From Hyaloperonospora brassicae (Eukaryota; Oomycota; Peronosporomycetes; Peronosporales; Peronosporaceae): a stretch of 64,000 bases of DNA. The notes beneath the pieces are model-generated. The model saw only the letters and a list, made by a program, of their open reading frames with translations. It was not told the origin of the DNA and did not search any database. Position numbers and translations under genes: made by a program. Below, one piece after another: positions 31,179-42,514 of the stretch. The number at the start of each line of letters is the position of its first letter. The stretch's first letter is position 1. The stretch lies in the NCBI GenBank assembly GCA_947650285.1, contig CANTFL010001416.1, forward strand, positions 207,689-271,688, written 5' to 3'.

Positions 31179-32628
31179 ATGCGCTGCCACTACGCAGTGC
31201 TGGGCATCGCGCGCGACGCGTCAGCCGTCGAGATCAAGCGGGCGTTTCGCCAACAGGCACTGCGGTGGCATCCGGATAAGCACCAGCAACATGGCGTATC
31301 CAGTGACGAGTCGACCGAGAAGTTCCAGAGCATCCAGAACGCCTACGAAGTGCTCAGTGACCCGCACGAGAAGAAATGGTACGACGACCATCGAGAGCAG
31401 ATCTTGCGTGCCGACGACGACGACGGCGACGGCGACGACGAGATGGACCTATTCCGTTACTTCAGTGCCTCGGTCTATTCGGGTTTTGGCACGGACGAAA
31501 CGGGCTTTTATTCGGTGTATGGAGATCTCTTTACAAAGGTACAGCGGGCTGCACCTTTGTGACTGCTTTGTTTGCAGTGAGATCATTATAGACTAACAAC
31601 ACGTATGGCCTTGACAGATTGACGAACTAGATCGGGATACTGGTGATAGCAACAGGTCTGAAGCTGCACCGGGGATAGGCCACGCTGGCACGTCGATGAA
31701 CGATGTCAACGCGTTTTACCAGCACTGGAAGAGCTACATGACGCAGCGCAGTTTTGCATGGGTAGACGAGTACAAACCTAGTGAGGCACCGACAAGAGTC
31801 GTGCGACGAGCAATGGAGAAGGAAAACAAGAAGCTACGGGATGCAGCGAAGAAGGCGTTTACGACTGAAGTGCGCGAGTTGGTGGATTTCGTGTGTCGTC
31901 GGGACCCCCGAGTGCAGTCATTTCAAAAGCAAAAGCAGCAAGAAAAGGAGCAGCAGCGCATGGAAGAAGAGGCAAAGAAGCGCGAGAAGCAGGAGGCTTA
32001 CGATATGGAGCGACGAGTGTTCCAGGAGCAACAGGAGAAGTTCTGGACAGATGGCAGTATGGAGACGAGTCGCGTCAATGATCGAGACATTGAGCTGCAA
32101 CTCCAAAAGTTTCGGGAAAAGATGGATGCTGACGTGCTCGTGTGTGACTTGTGCTGCAAGACGTTCAAGTCCACAAAACAGTTGCAGAACCATCTTGTGT
32201 CGAGAAAGCACCGTGAGAAAGAGGTGGAACTTGGCGTCGTCAGTGCTTCCAGCGCCTTGGATGACGAGATGGATAGAGATCTGCGAGAGGAGCTCGTTGC
32301 TCTTGGCAAAGTCAAGCTTGAGTCGGATGGCGATGATACGGTGTCTGCCAAGTCGTCTACAAAAGCGAAGCCAACTGATGAATGTGCCGAGCAGGAGAAA
32401 GAAGAGGGGGAAGCTGCACGAAAGAAAGCTGAGGCTGATAGTGTGCGAATTGAAAAGGAGCAGAAGGCAGCCGAGAAGCGCCGGGAACGCAAAGAGATGC
32501 GCAAGAACAAGAAGAAGGAGCACGTGGAAGAGATCGTGAGCAGTGCGCGCTCGAAAAAGGAGAAGAAGGAAGAAGACGGAGAAGACCAGCGTGGTCGCGG
32601 TAAGAAAAATGGCAAGAAGCGTCGATAG
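31179..32628 (+). CDS. DNAJC21/JJJ1 J-domain protein of ribosome biogenesis
   Basis: Two exons, 31179-31538 and 31618-32628, give 456 aa. The J domain starts at the first residue (HYAVLGIARDASAVEIKRAF) with HPD at 31-33. Next comes an acidic stretch and the DLFRYFSASVYSGFG / FYSVYGDLF signature of this subfamily. Then come FYQHWKSYMTQRSFAWVDEY and a long charged coiled coil. A U1-like C2H2 finger sits at about 293-318 (VCDLCCKTFKSTKQLQNHL). The tail is Lys/Glu-rich and ends GKKNGKKRR, nuclear/nucleolar in character. Yeast Jjj1 stimulates Hsp70 to recycle factors from late 60S particles. Only one zinc finger is evident, whereas many relatives have two. Confidence 0.95.
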
Positions 32629-34295
32629 AAGATATGATCAGCAGGAGCTCTTGTTTCGATAGTGAAGCAGTGAGTCTGGACTTCCGTGCACGGCCGCCTA
32701 TCCATGGACGTCTGTGTATCAGTCAATGTCGCACGTTGTACGGTCGTCGAACTGAAGATGTTGTTCATGGGACCTGGAAAGGTGCACCTTTCCGGCACTT
32801 ACACAAAGGTGAAAGCTTTGTACCTATGAGTCTGCTGGTCGCGTCGGATCGCTTGTCTCGCGTGTTTACAGGACCACCCACTCGATCCGTTCGTGATGAA
32901 GTTACAGAGTCGAAAAACGCTTTCTACGTGTCTACGCGCAGTCCAAGCAACAGCTTATCGACGGCTGGATCGATGGTCAGGATTTCTGCGAGCACGTGCG
33001 TTTAGGCAGCTCACAGATGTCGCGATGTAGCTACGAAGTTCAATTTCGTACACCGATCACTCGACAGAATCGGCACATGCATAAGATTCCGAGTGTTTGT
33101 ATCGATGTCGATCAGAAGATACCCAAAGTACGTACGTCAGAGTGAGTTTCGCCTTTCGCGTAGCTATCACGTGGCCACGTCGTGCATCGCTAAATGGGTA
33201 AATAGTATCGCGCCAGTGTGCGAACCTCTTGCTTGTTGTATCCCCCCCCCACACACACACTTATCGGATAGCACAGCAACCCACCGTCAGAGTCGTCGAA
33301 GCACGTGCACGTATGGTCTTGACGGGTCGAAGAGCACCAGCGACTGGGATTGACAGGGAGGCGGGGCATGAGCAATAGGTCTGCTGACAACCAGTTGTTA
33401 CAAGTGCTTGATGCTACGTACTGACTTCCCACTGCCAGGAACGTCGTCCCCTCGAAGGTTCGACTAGACCACGTACGTACGTACGTACATACGTGCGTAT
33501 ACCACATGACAACGACGAAGACCGCGACGACGACAGCGAGCTGCTACTTTCGAGCAAACAGCTGACGTGTCCCTTTCGTGACAGCCAACGCAGTCGCACT
33601 GCAATCCCAACACGAGCCGTCACGACGACGTGGTCGGTCGACTGCCATCGAACGTCTCTCGTTTCTACTGCGCCCCACGCACTCACGCGCACAGAGCGAC
33701 AACCCGACAACACCACTCGGGTGCACCACAAAGAGAGAAAAACGCCCATCAACCAAAAGCTCTGGTGCTGTGCTGGTCTCGTCCCGGACGTGCAGTCTGC
33801 GGTCGACGACCGTGATGATGTGAACGCCCACTGTGAGGCCCCAAGTGCAGCAACGAAGCGCCGCGACCCGAGGAAAGGTCGCCGTGCGCTGACCAGCACG
33901 AACACTCCCTGAAACCGTTGCGGCCGAAGCCTCGACGAACGCGCCTGAGTGAGGCACAGGCGGCCACGCACTGCATACTCAGCGCAAGTGACAGCGGCTG
34001 CGGCTGGTTGAACACCCCATACGGAACAAAACGCCCCACGCGACGACGTTTCGTACCACATGTCGGTCCGATCTCTGCACGCCAATGCTGAGACATGTGC
34101 CCCCCCCGTTCAGTACCCCTCGCCCAGTCACTCACTCAGTTACGCAGTTACGCAGTTACGCACTTCGAGTCGTCAGCAGCACAGCAGTTCGCTCCACGTG
34201 CAGCGCCGCAGCTGCTCGTCACGAGGAGGAGAGCGAGCAAGCGCCGCAAAAGAGCGACCGAACTGCGCCCGTGTGGCAGCTCACCCGCTGGCAAT
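32629..34295. other. Intergenic, includes GC-rich stretch and TACG repeat, no supported gene
   Basis: These 1.67 kb are open in several overlapping frames between about 33,414 and 34,135, simply because the DNA is GC-rich. None shows conserved motifs and frames on both strands overlap equally well. A (tacg)n run lies at about 33472-33492. The right half is probably the promoter and 5' UTR of the receptor pseudokinase gene. Confidence 0.5.
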
Positions 34296-36962
34296 ATGCC
34301 CTGTGCCTTCTTCCAGCCACGCGCAGTCGTTGCGGCTGTGATCGGCTATGCAACTGCTGGAAGCGCCACGACTGGTGCTGCTGCCTCCGACCTCTGTGTC
34401 GCTCCGGCGCAGAACACGCTCTCGAGCCGCTGCTTTGGCGTCTGCAGCTCGTCGCTCTGTGTGAACTACGCGCTCGCGACTGCAAAGCACGAGCAGAGCG
34501 CGTCGACCAGCGACGGCAGTGCCGCTGCTTTCTTCCATAGAGGCTGTGCTGCCGCCAAGATCCCAACGTGCAAGAGCAAGACGCGTGTCCTGGGCACGTG
34601 CGAGGTGCAGTGTCTGGTCGACACGCCGAGTAGCTGGAGCCACGCGCAGTGGACGCTGCAGATTGCTCAGCCTCAGAGCGACAAGACGAACACGGCAGTG
34701 TTCCAGCACATTGACGACCTCACGCTGCCTCAGACGGTGCAGAATCTGTGCGTCCCACGTGCTCGATCGAGTGCTTGTTGCGCGCGCGGTTTGTTTGCTT
34801 TGTAGCTGCTAGGAACGCACATGTGTCTCTGACGTCTGTTGTGTGTGTGCGTACGGCTCTGCGGTTTGCAGGACAATCGTTGGCGGGACGACGAGCTCGC
34901 AGATCACGATCCCGCTCTCGTTTTCACCACAAGCTTTTCGCACGGGCACATCGCTGCAGCACCTGTGCGTGTATATGATGGACGGCTGGACGTGGCATTG
35001 CAAAGCACTGGCTGACGATGATGTGTCTGTCTTCTACTGTTGTATTTGTGTATTTCTTCTAGTGCCATTTCAGACGTTAGTATCGGCGAGATGCTGGTCA
35101 ACGTCTTTCCCGAGACTCTCGAGTCGCTGTGAGTTCCTGTTGAATTCGTTCTGCTCGCGCTTGTGGACACGAACTGATTTGTGTGATTCTCGTCCATGCA
35201 CAGTACGATCCAACGAGCAAAACTTACTGCGTTTGACCCTCGTGGGCCACACGCATTGACGTCGGTGTCCACTTTGTCAGTATGCTGTGCCTTTATTGAC
35301 CTCTCTTGCCCATGACGGGACACTCACGCTGCTGAAATGCTTGTTTTGTACAGGGACCTTCGCAACAACGAGCTATCTGACATTCCTCCAATTATTTATG
35401 AAATGCGTCGCTTGTCGGCGTTGTATCTGCAAGGCAATGCCATCTCGAACGCCCACGTCACGCTGCCGCAGCTCCAGTATTTGCAGAAATTGCCAGTGTT
35501 TGAAGCGTACCTGACCGTCGACGAGAGCTGTTCTGTGGGCTACGAAGCTGTATCGTGGGCCAACAAAAGCGTATGCTACACAACCGAAAGTGTCGGCCTT
35601 GGCAGCATTAACGGCTCTGATTCTGATGAAGAGAGCACTACTTCTACAGCAAGAGGTGACGTCAACAGCTCTGCGATCGTCTTTGTGGTTCTGGGCCTTG
35701 TGCTCTTCGGTGTCCTTGCCGTGATTGGCGGTATTGTGTTCCTGCGGAGGTGGAAGCAAAAGGCGGCGAAAGAGCAACACGATTCACTCGTGGCGGGTGA
35801 TGGCAAAACCAAAGTCAACTTTGAACGTTTTCGTGTGCGAATGGGCGTGTCCAACAGCACGCTTCCGACTGCAGACCTCAAGACATCGTTGAGCGAGTAC
35901 AATGCTGGCATCGGACATCGTAAGTCAGCATTCAAGGAGCTTTCAGCTGCTGACGTAGTGATACTGAACCAGCTGTCGATTACTGGCCCCGTGGTAGTGT
36001 CCCTGGCAGAGCATCGTACAAAGCTGGTGCTTGTGACAAAACTTCAGGCTAGTGGTGAAGACGTGGAAGCAGCGCTAGAAATGATTCCTATGCTTTCGCA
36101 GATGCGTCACCCTCAGCTTCTATCCATCACTGGACTTGTCTGGGACGAACGACTCGCAATGACGGCAGTGTGTGAGTACATGACGCTGGGCACGCTCGAA
36201 GCGTACCTCCGGAATTCTGGCTCGAGACTCAACTGGAAGAACTTCAAAATGAAAGCAGCAGCTGAAATCGCGCGTGGGCTCATGTACATCCACAATCAGC
36301 ACAAGGTCACGTACGACGGACTCAGTGGTAGAAGCGTGCTTGTGGACCCCAAAAAAGGCTGCAAGCTGAACCCCGTGCAGGCGGCACTCCCTACGGGCGG
36401 ATTGTCTCCGTACAGTTGCCAGTCGTACTACCGTCGATCTGACTCCACTACCAAGGCGTTTTTCGCTCCAGAGATTCTGGCTGGCGAGCCGTCTCGGTCG
36501 TCGTCCGACATGTACGCTTTTGGTGTACTGCTCGCCCACCTGGACACGGGTCAGACGGCGGACGAGATGATACGAAGCTCGTGGAGATTGCGTACCCACA
36601 TTGACGACGTGGACATGGAAAACAGCACACTCCTTTCCGCTGATGGCACCGTTACAACAACCGATGCTGCCGGTATGGACCCCGAGCATTATCGAAGGCG
36701 TACCACTCACCTCGAGAGTTTGCCGAGCACACACAGCTTTCGTACACTTCAGAGCTCCCGCAGCATTGCGCTGGAGGAAAACCGACGACGGACGACGCCG
36801 CTGCTGGGCGCCCATAGCAACGACGACACGAGTTTCATGAGTATGTTTACATTCACGGCCGAATGTCCCGCAACGGTTCGCGAGCTGGCAGCCGCGTGCC
36901 TCCAATACGATCCATCCCTGCGCCCGAGTGCGTCTTACATTGCAGCTATGCTGCACATGTAA
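34296..36962 (+). CDS. LRR receptor-like transmembrane pseudokinase
   Basis: Five exons: 34296-34747, 34872-34964, 35063-35128, 35204-35275, 35354-36962. The product is 763 aa. A signal peptide (AVVAAVIGYATAGSA core) leads a Cys-rich ectodomain. Leucine-rich repeats follow, built from small exons all joined in phase 2 (31, 22 and 24 codons; for example SVSTLDLRNNELSDIPP). A single membrane helix lies at about 332-356 (IVFVVLGLVLFGVLAVIGG), followed by basic residues. The cytoplasmic part has a protein-kinase fold of TKL type: a VTK lysine, ALEMIPMLSQMRHPQLL, APEIL and SSSDMYAFGVLLAH. However, the Gly-loop is lost (ITGPVVVSLAEH), HRD is replaced by YDG, and DFG is replaced by KLN. Catalysis is therefore unlikely. 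It is probably a signalling scaffold at the cell surface; ligand unknown. Confidence 0.9.
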
Positions 36963-37419
36963 GACGCAGCGAGACGCAAATGTTATTAGAAACCTGAGCT
37001 GTAGTATACATAGTACCGTAGAATGAGTGTGAGTGGTCGTGCAGTGTAGTGGACAATAACCTGTTGACAAGTCTAACAGCATTTGCCAAGTTCTGCTCGC
37101 GCCGATGTCGCAATCAATCGGCTGTTTGGCCTGTACAATCCTCCTGTCTTTGTGCTGATTGCAAGCTTATAGGGTACAGCTAGTGAATAGGCAGGCAAGT
37201 AGGGTCTTGCACCTGCAGCACCTCAGCGTCAGTATCAGCAGCAGCAGCAGCAGCAATATCAGCTTGTGAAGTAGCGACTCTTACCAGAAGTAGTCCAATG
37301 GAATGAAAGCTGCTGGGTGCGCTATGGTATGGTAGAAAGTGACATTCTCTCTCGGAGGACGTAAGACACAGTGGATATGCTGTGGAATAAGTCGCACTGC
37401 TATAAGACTTGCTGGTCGT
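36963..37419. other. Intergenic, no gene seen
   Basis: This is the 3' flank of the pseudokinase gene. A short (agc)n run lies at about 37238-37256. No conserved frame. Confidence 0.45.
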
Positions 37420-37881
37420 CTATTGACGAACAAAACGAAGCAGCACTTGTAGAGCAACATCGACAAGCATAATGATTGCTTGCCGTAGTCCGTAGTATGT
37501 AAACAACAAAAAGGCAAGAAGTTGACGATCGTTCTCCTTGCTCGGCGGCAAAGCAATCTGCCTGACTTTCTCCTCCTCCTCCTCAATCAAGACCATGTCG
37601 GCGGTCGCGCTTTGTTGCTGTAGTAGCATGGGCAAGACCAGCCGTCATCTCCCAAACGGGTACTTGACTTTATAAAAAACTTTGCTTAGCTGTCTGAAAT
37701 GTATTGCGTCTATCTTAGGGCGAGCCAAAGAGCTTACTTTTCTATCTTATTCACGTGTATAGATAGCAGTCGATGCCCGGACTGCCCGATAAACTTCGTC
37801 GGACCTGCAGCTGTAAATGAGGAATGCGAGCTTGAGGATCACTATAAGTAGCAGTGTATTTTGAGCGCTAGCTTGACCCAT
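37420..37881 (-). CDS. Possible small two-helix membrane protein (weak model)
   Basis: Exons 37881-37795 and 37617-37420 join in phase 0 to give 94 aa. The first helix is NTLLLIVILKLAFLIYS and the second is AFLLFTYYGLRQAIIMLVDV, separated by an acidic, charged linker (IEEEEEKVRQIALPPSKE). The second exon looks more convincing than the first. I do not know a matching family. It lies downstream of ATP12 on the same strand, so it could also be an extended untranslated region with a chance frame. Confidence 0.33.
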
Positions 37882-38112
37882 TGTATCTGAGCAAATGGAA
37901 GCAATACGTGAGACTGCGAGGTGACCAGATGACGCAAAGGACAATGCCTTGCGCTTGACTGGTGCCCCAGCCGTTCGTACAGCGGTCAAACGAAATCACT
38001 TGTAAGTGTTTTACAGCCGTCTGATCACAACGCAGCACAAGGATGACACTCGTCAAACCAGTACAATGGAGTATGCGAAACACCCGTCTAGCCGCTCTAT
38101 CAGCCACACGGC

Positions 38113-39141
38113 TTAGTCCTTGTTCTCCAGCAAGTAAAGCAGCAACGACGCACTCGAGAGCTTGACGGCACAGTTCACGCGGTCAAGATCGTGACCGCCC
38201 TCCACCAGCCCCCAGTTGTTGATCTGAAACTCCTCCTCCAAACGGCAAACGTCAATCGCCTCTTTTGCCGTGATGTGGCGAGTAAATACCGCCAACGCAG
38301 TGATCAAAGACTGGCACACGGACAATGTCGTGAGCTACTGTACGAACCACTGTATCAAAGCCACCACCTCATCAGCCTTCAGACTCACCTTGCACTCTTT
38401 CGTCAGCGTCCGCGTGGCCGCAAGCTCAAAATCATTCAGCTACATCAACATCAAAGCCCGCGTCAACGATCGGTCTACCGACTCGAACACCACAAAAGAA
38501 CAGCTGACTCCACCACACACTACCTTTTCCAAGAACACACGGACGTTCGCGACCAACTGCTGGTCATGACCGAGAGGATCAATGCTTCCGTAGCTCACGT
38601 CCACATCGCCTCCAAACGTGTCGCTGAACCACTTGCGAAGGGGCTTCCACTTCTTTTGCTGCAGCGCCACAAGCTTCTCTTGCTGGTCCGCTGTAACCTC
38701 GTAGCACACTGTGTCCGTGTGCAAGTAGTGCAGCATCTCGCCCACTGTCTCTTCACGACTGGACGTCAGCAAGAGATCCAGCGCCGTGGACGCCAGCGTC
38801 ATGATGGGCATCGTCGCTGGACGGATGTCGCGCTTCTGCGCGTCCCACTCGTGTGCTACTGCGTATGCCATTGCACGCGTGGGAAGCTGCAGGGGCTGTT
38901 GCCTCGGCGTCTTGACGGTCTTTCCATCCAGTGTCACAGCGTAGCGCTTGCCAAGCGCAGCGCCTTCTTCTTCTTCTTCTTCCTCCTGCACGTCGACGTC
39001 CTGGACACCCACGTCCTTGTAGAAGCGCAGAGCACCGGTGATCTTGGGACCCGCGATGCCGCCGGTACCTGCTCTGGCCGAGAAGAAGCGCCGCGACGCT
39101 CCTGCGAGCGCTCTCACCGGCGACCAAGAGCTGCTCGACAT
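38113..39141 (-). CDS. ATP12-type F1-ATPase assembly factor (ATPAF2)
   Basis: Three exons: 39141-38524, 38439-38389, 38310-38113. The product is 288 aa. The presequence is Ser/Arg-rich (SPVRALAGASRRFFSAR). The family pattern is complete: ITGALRFYKDV, YAVTLDGKTVKTPRQQPLQL, HEWDAQKRDIRPATMPIMTL, LHTDTVCYEV, SLITALAVFTRHITAKEA and RLEEEFQINNWGLVEGGHDLD. An unusual run of seven Glu precedes the core. The protein binds F1 alpha subunits in the matrix until alpha/beta assembly. It is transcribed away from RPB4 across 444 bp that contain triplet repeats. Confidence 0.96.
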
Positions 39142-39383
39142 GCTCGCTCCTTGCGTCGTGATGGACCTGCGAAACAAAATGGGATGCGCTTGCACAGGTT
39201 AAGGGCAGGTGGCGTGGCAGGAGTCGACAATAATAGTAGTGATACAGCAATAACAGTAACAGGAGTAGTTGTAGTATTAGGGGTGGTTCAACAATAATAG
39301 TACTAGCAGTTGTAGCACTGCAATAATGGCACCGGCGGTGGTAATATAGCCGTATTAGTCGAAGCAAACGGAGTACAGCGTTG

Positions 39384-39421
<38 letters not shown>

Positions 39422-39585
39422 GCCACTGCTACAATGTCTTGCGCAATTATAGTAGTTACAGAGCAATTGCAGCAAAAGTAGTACTAGGGGTCGCAGCAGT
39501 AGTACTTCTGGTAGCCATCATCGTAGTACTTACTGCCCGTGGTATTACTACCCAGTCAACAAGCCCAGCAGCAGCAGCACGAGAC
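39142..39585. promoter_or_regulatory. Divergent promoter ATP12 / RPB4 rich in trinucleotide repeats
   Basis: These 444 bp lie between divergent starts. They are full of tag/tac triplets, with a perfect (act)n run at about 39386-39420 and an (agc)n run near 39570-39578. Length variation here could affect both genes. Confidence 0.5.
39386..39420. repeat. (ACT)n microsatellite
   Basis: About 11-12 perfect triplets, located in the shared promoter of ATP12 and RPB4. Confidence 0.92.
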
Positions 39586-40293
39586 ATGTCGTCGAACCCG
39601 CAGCACGTAGTGGACACGGAGGACGCGGCCGAGTTGAATCTCGGCGTGGATTTCCGCAACGAGACGTGTCTGTCCAATGCTGAGGTGGCTGTGATCCTGG
39701 AGAAGCAAAAGTCCGACTACGAGACGCAAGAGAAGCAGCTCACCAAGTGCGTACCCCCACCCTCTTGTCCATGCCGTCGTCACTGTCGTCATTGATTGTT
39801 GTGCATTCGTTTGACTGCATTGTTGCTACGGCACTGCACTTGTGTGATCGCAACTCCATTTTTCTCTGTACCATTGCAGCGTCTTCCAGAAGACGTACTC
39901 GTACGTCCAGCGCTTTAGCGGCACAAAGGACCCCGTAACCAATCAGGCTTCCGTTACGGAACTCCGCGAGTACGTCGTCACTCGGCTGCTGCACTTTGTT
40001 CACATACTGTTTGCTCTTTTATTCATCCGGAGCCGAATGCTAAACGGATGGTCCACATTCGTCTATGGTGCGACAGAGCGTTGATGTCGCTCGCGTTCCA
40101 GCGCGAAGAGGACGGCGAGACGGTGGAATATCGACTGGAGGAGTTTGAGATCGCGTGTTTGTCGAACCTCAATCCGGAAGAAGTCGAAGAAGCTGTGGCG
40201 CTGATCCCGAGTCTGCACAAACGGTTTGCAGAAGATGAAATCGAAGAGATCTTGGGCATTGTGTCTCGCACGGCCGCGCGCATGTTTGGCTGA
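39586..40293 (+). CDS. RNA polymerase II subunit RPB4
   Basis: Three exons: 39586-39746, 39880-39969, 40077-40293. The product is 155 aa. Signature parts are DFRNETCLSNAEVAVILEKQ at the N-terminus, NVFQKTYSYVQRFSG in the middle and EEFEIACLSNLNPEEVEEA with ALIPSLHKRF at the C-terminus, the last being the most conserved RPB4 block. With RPB7 it forms the Pol II stalk. The third-exon acceptor was chosen at 40076/40077 because it continues the helix in frame. A later acceptor (after TTCCAG at about 40100) would break the frame. Confidence 0.93.
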
Positions 40294-40454
40294 GCTCGAG
40301 CGCTCGGCGGGTGGGGCTCTTGTTCTGTACCCACCTTGGAGGGGTACGTTTGTTTGCCAGTAGAGATGGGTAACGTTTACACAATCTCAAGTCCATCCAC
40401 CACTCGGAGCCATTCAAACGTCGAGCGAAGTGCTGCTGCGTCCACAACTAACGA

Positions 40455-40485
40455 ACTGACTGACTGACTGACTGACTGACTGACT
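40455..40485. repeat. (ACTG)n microsatellite upstream of the helicase gene
   Basis: About seven tetranucleotide units ending 14 bp before the start codon of the helicase gene, so probably in its 5' UTR. Confidence 0.9.
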
Positions 40486-40498
40486 CATTGCCTGCTAC

Positions 40499-42025
40499 AT
40501 GAACGCCGGCACCGATGACGGCGCGTATGTTCCACGACGAAAGCGACGACGGGCAGACTTATCGTCGTCGTCTGCAACGGTATCGCAAGACAGCCACTCG
40601 ATCGGTCGCTCGACGCACGAAGCTTCGGCACAGCAGGAAGCATCGTGGGTGCGTCAAGAACGAGGGATCGTAGTCGAAGGCGAGCACCCGATCCCGTCTC
40701 CAATACGCAGTTTCGATGAGCTTGAGCTGTCCCGAGACGCCATGTCAGCATTGCAGTCGCGTGGGGTGACGGCGCCATCAGCTGTGCAGGCTCAGGCTCT
40801 TCCCTGCATGTTGCAAGGTCGCGATGTGGTCGCGCTGGCCCCTACTGGCAGTGGAAAAACGCTATGCTACATCCTCCCGATGTTCAAATTGCTGCAACGA
40901 CTGCATCAGCACGCGGGGCCTGCACTGTGGAAAGACCCCTCGATGGCATCGACGCCAACAGCACCTCGTGCGCTGGTCGTTGTGCCAACACGAGAGCTTG
41001 TCGACCAGGTCGTGCAAGATCTCACGGCCTTCTTCCCTGGCCGAACGCCTTCACCGGTCGTGGGTGTTTATGGCGGCATTGCAGTGACGGAGCAGCTCTC
41101 TCAGCTGCAACAACGTGCGAGTGATCCAATGGTACTGGTGGCAACACCCGGGAGATTACTGCACCTTGCGCTGCGTCATGGCGCAACGCTGTCACTTGGA
41201 CAGGTTTCTCTACTTGCAGTCGATGAAGTGGATCGCGTGCTGGAAGCTCCTGAGATGGAGATGCAGCTGCGTGAGATCCTGCAGCTCGCAAACAATGCTG
41301 GACGGCAGACACTGCTATGTTCAGCAACGTTGCCTGTCTTTTTGCCACGACTGGCACGGTCGGCAGTGCTTCGGCCCGTCACGATTCATGTCGACGTGGC
41401 GAATATGCCGAGCCAGTATCCATCGACATGGAGCACTGGCACGAAGGATCCTTCGACTGTCAGGCTAGCGCTCTCCGAATCGTCGGACGTGGCTCACGAT
41501 GTGCAGTTCATGCACCCTGCGAAGAAATCGACCCGACTACTTGGTGTGCTGCGTGCCACGAAGCAACCGCCAGTGTTAGTGTTTTGCAACACGCGTTCAA
41601 GCGTCGAGCGTGTAGCTCGCCTCTTGCAGGATGAGCAATTTCACGTCGCACCGCTCCACGGCGGGCAGTCCCAAGGCTATCGCATCCAAGCGTTGCGCGC
41701 TTTTCGAGCAGGCTACGTCGACGTCTTGGTGGCAACGGACATGGTCTCTCGAGGACTTGACTTTCCCGGCGTCGAAACTGCAGTGCTGTTCGACATCCCG
41801 AACACGATCGAAGACTACATGCACCGCTGTGGTCGTGTAGGCAGGCGGCAAACAGGGGACGATACTGGAGGTTCTGGTGCCGCGGGAAAAGTGACGTCGT
41901 TTTTGACGCGCGAGTGCGCCATTGCTGCGGAGCTGAAGCAGGTGCTGCTGGCAGCTAGACAGCCTGTGCCGCGCGAGCTGAACACTCCGAGACTCTTTCA
42001 CCGAGTCGATACGCTCGTCGACTAG
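40499..42025 (+). CDS. DEAD-box-family RNA helicase with DEVD motif II
   Basis: A single exon encodes 508 aa. An N-terminal basic region (PRRKRRRAD) could be a nuclear signal. The helicase starts with VRQERGIVVEGEHPIPSPIR and a Q-motif. Motif I APTGSGKT is at 114-121, Ia PTREL, Ib TPGRL, motif II DEVD at 242-245 (instead of DEAD), motif III SAT, then VLVFCNTRSS, VLVATDMVSRGLDFPGV and HRCGRVGR. The pre-Q sequence resembles DDX41 and DDX59 relatives, but the C-terminal zinc knuckle of DDX41 is absent. The likely role is RNA remodelling in splicing or ribosome assembly; no specific substrate can be read from the sequence. The gene lies 205 bp downstream of RPB4 on the same strand. Confidence 0.93.
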   Translation: MNAGTDDGAYVPRRKRRRADLSSSSATVSQDSHSIGRSTHEASAQQEASWVRQERGIVVEGEHPIPSPIRSFDELELSRDAMSALQSRGVTAPSAVQAQALPCMLQGRDVVALAPTGSGKTLCYILPMFKLLQRLHQHAGPALWKDPSMASTPTAPRALVVVPTRELVDQVVQDLTAFFPGRTPSPVVGVYGGIAVTEQLSQLQQRASDPMVLVATPGRLLHLALRHGATLSLGQVSLLAVDEVDRVLEAPEMEMQLREILQLANNAGRQTLLCSATLPVFLPRLARSAVLRPVTIHVDVANMPSQYPSTWSTGTKDPSTVRLALSESSDVAHDVQFMHPAKKSTRLLGVLRATKQPPVLVFCNTRSSVERVARLLQDEQFHVAPLHGGQSQGYRIQALRAFRAGYVDVLVATDMVSRGLDFPGVETAVLFDIPNTIEDYMHRCGRVGRRQTGDDTGGSGAAGKVTSFLTRECAIAAELKQVLLAARQPVPRELNTPRLFHRVDTLVD

Positions 42026-42514
42026 GACCTGCATGACAAAGATTCACATCAAGCGCAGCCACGTCCAGAAGATACCTCAACTGCTGGAGCTTGAGCTAAG
42101 GTGTCGATTGTTGCCGTGTCATGAACTAGAAGACGTGACAAAACATCCGAACGAAGAGCTTGAGCTTACACCGGGATACCTATCCGACGCTGGCGCGATG
42201 TCGTCATCTACAAGCAGAAACGACGAAAGCCTGTATCGAGCAGGGAAAATTAGCGTGGCCAACCCATTGACCACCACGTTGTGACCCGACCGCTGTATCA
42301 TTCGATGAGGGTAGCGTGCTGGCAAGGGGCAAGCTTACGTGAAGCACGGTCGCGCCAGTGGAAGGCATGGTGGTCCACCTACCGTGTCCGTTGGAACTTT
42401 TGCATGGGGAAAGAGGAAGTGCTGAGCCTGGTAGTCTGGAAACCTCGGAACAGACTTGTTCACTGCAACTATACACATACATCTCAGACCGCACATGCAC
42501 CACGCAGTTGCAAC
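42026..42514. other. Convergent 3' intergenic region, no gene seen
   Basis: These 489 bp lie between the stops of the helicase and the phosphoglycerate mutase. Only short overlapping frames occur. Confidence 0.5.

Noticed and set aside
33414..34085. 223-codon minus-strand frame upstream of the pseudokinase
   Set aside because: It starts with TTG, overlaps equally long frames on the other strand, and has no conserved motif; GC-rich DNA explains it.
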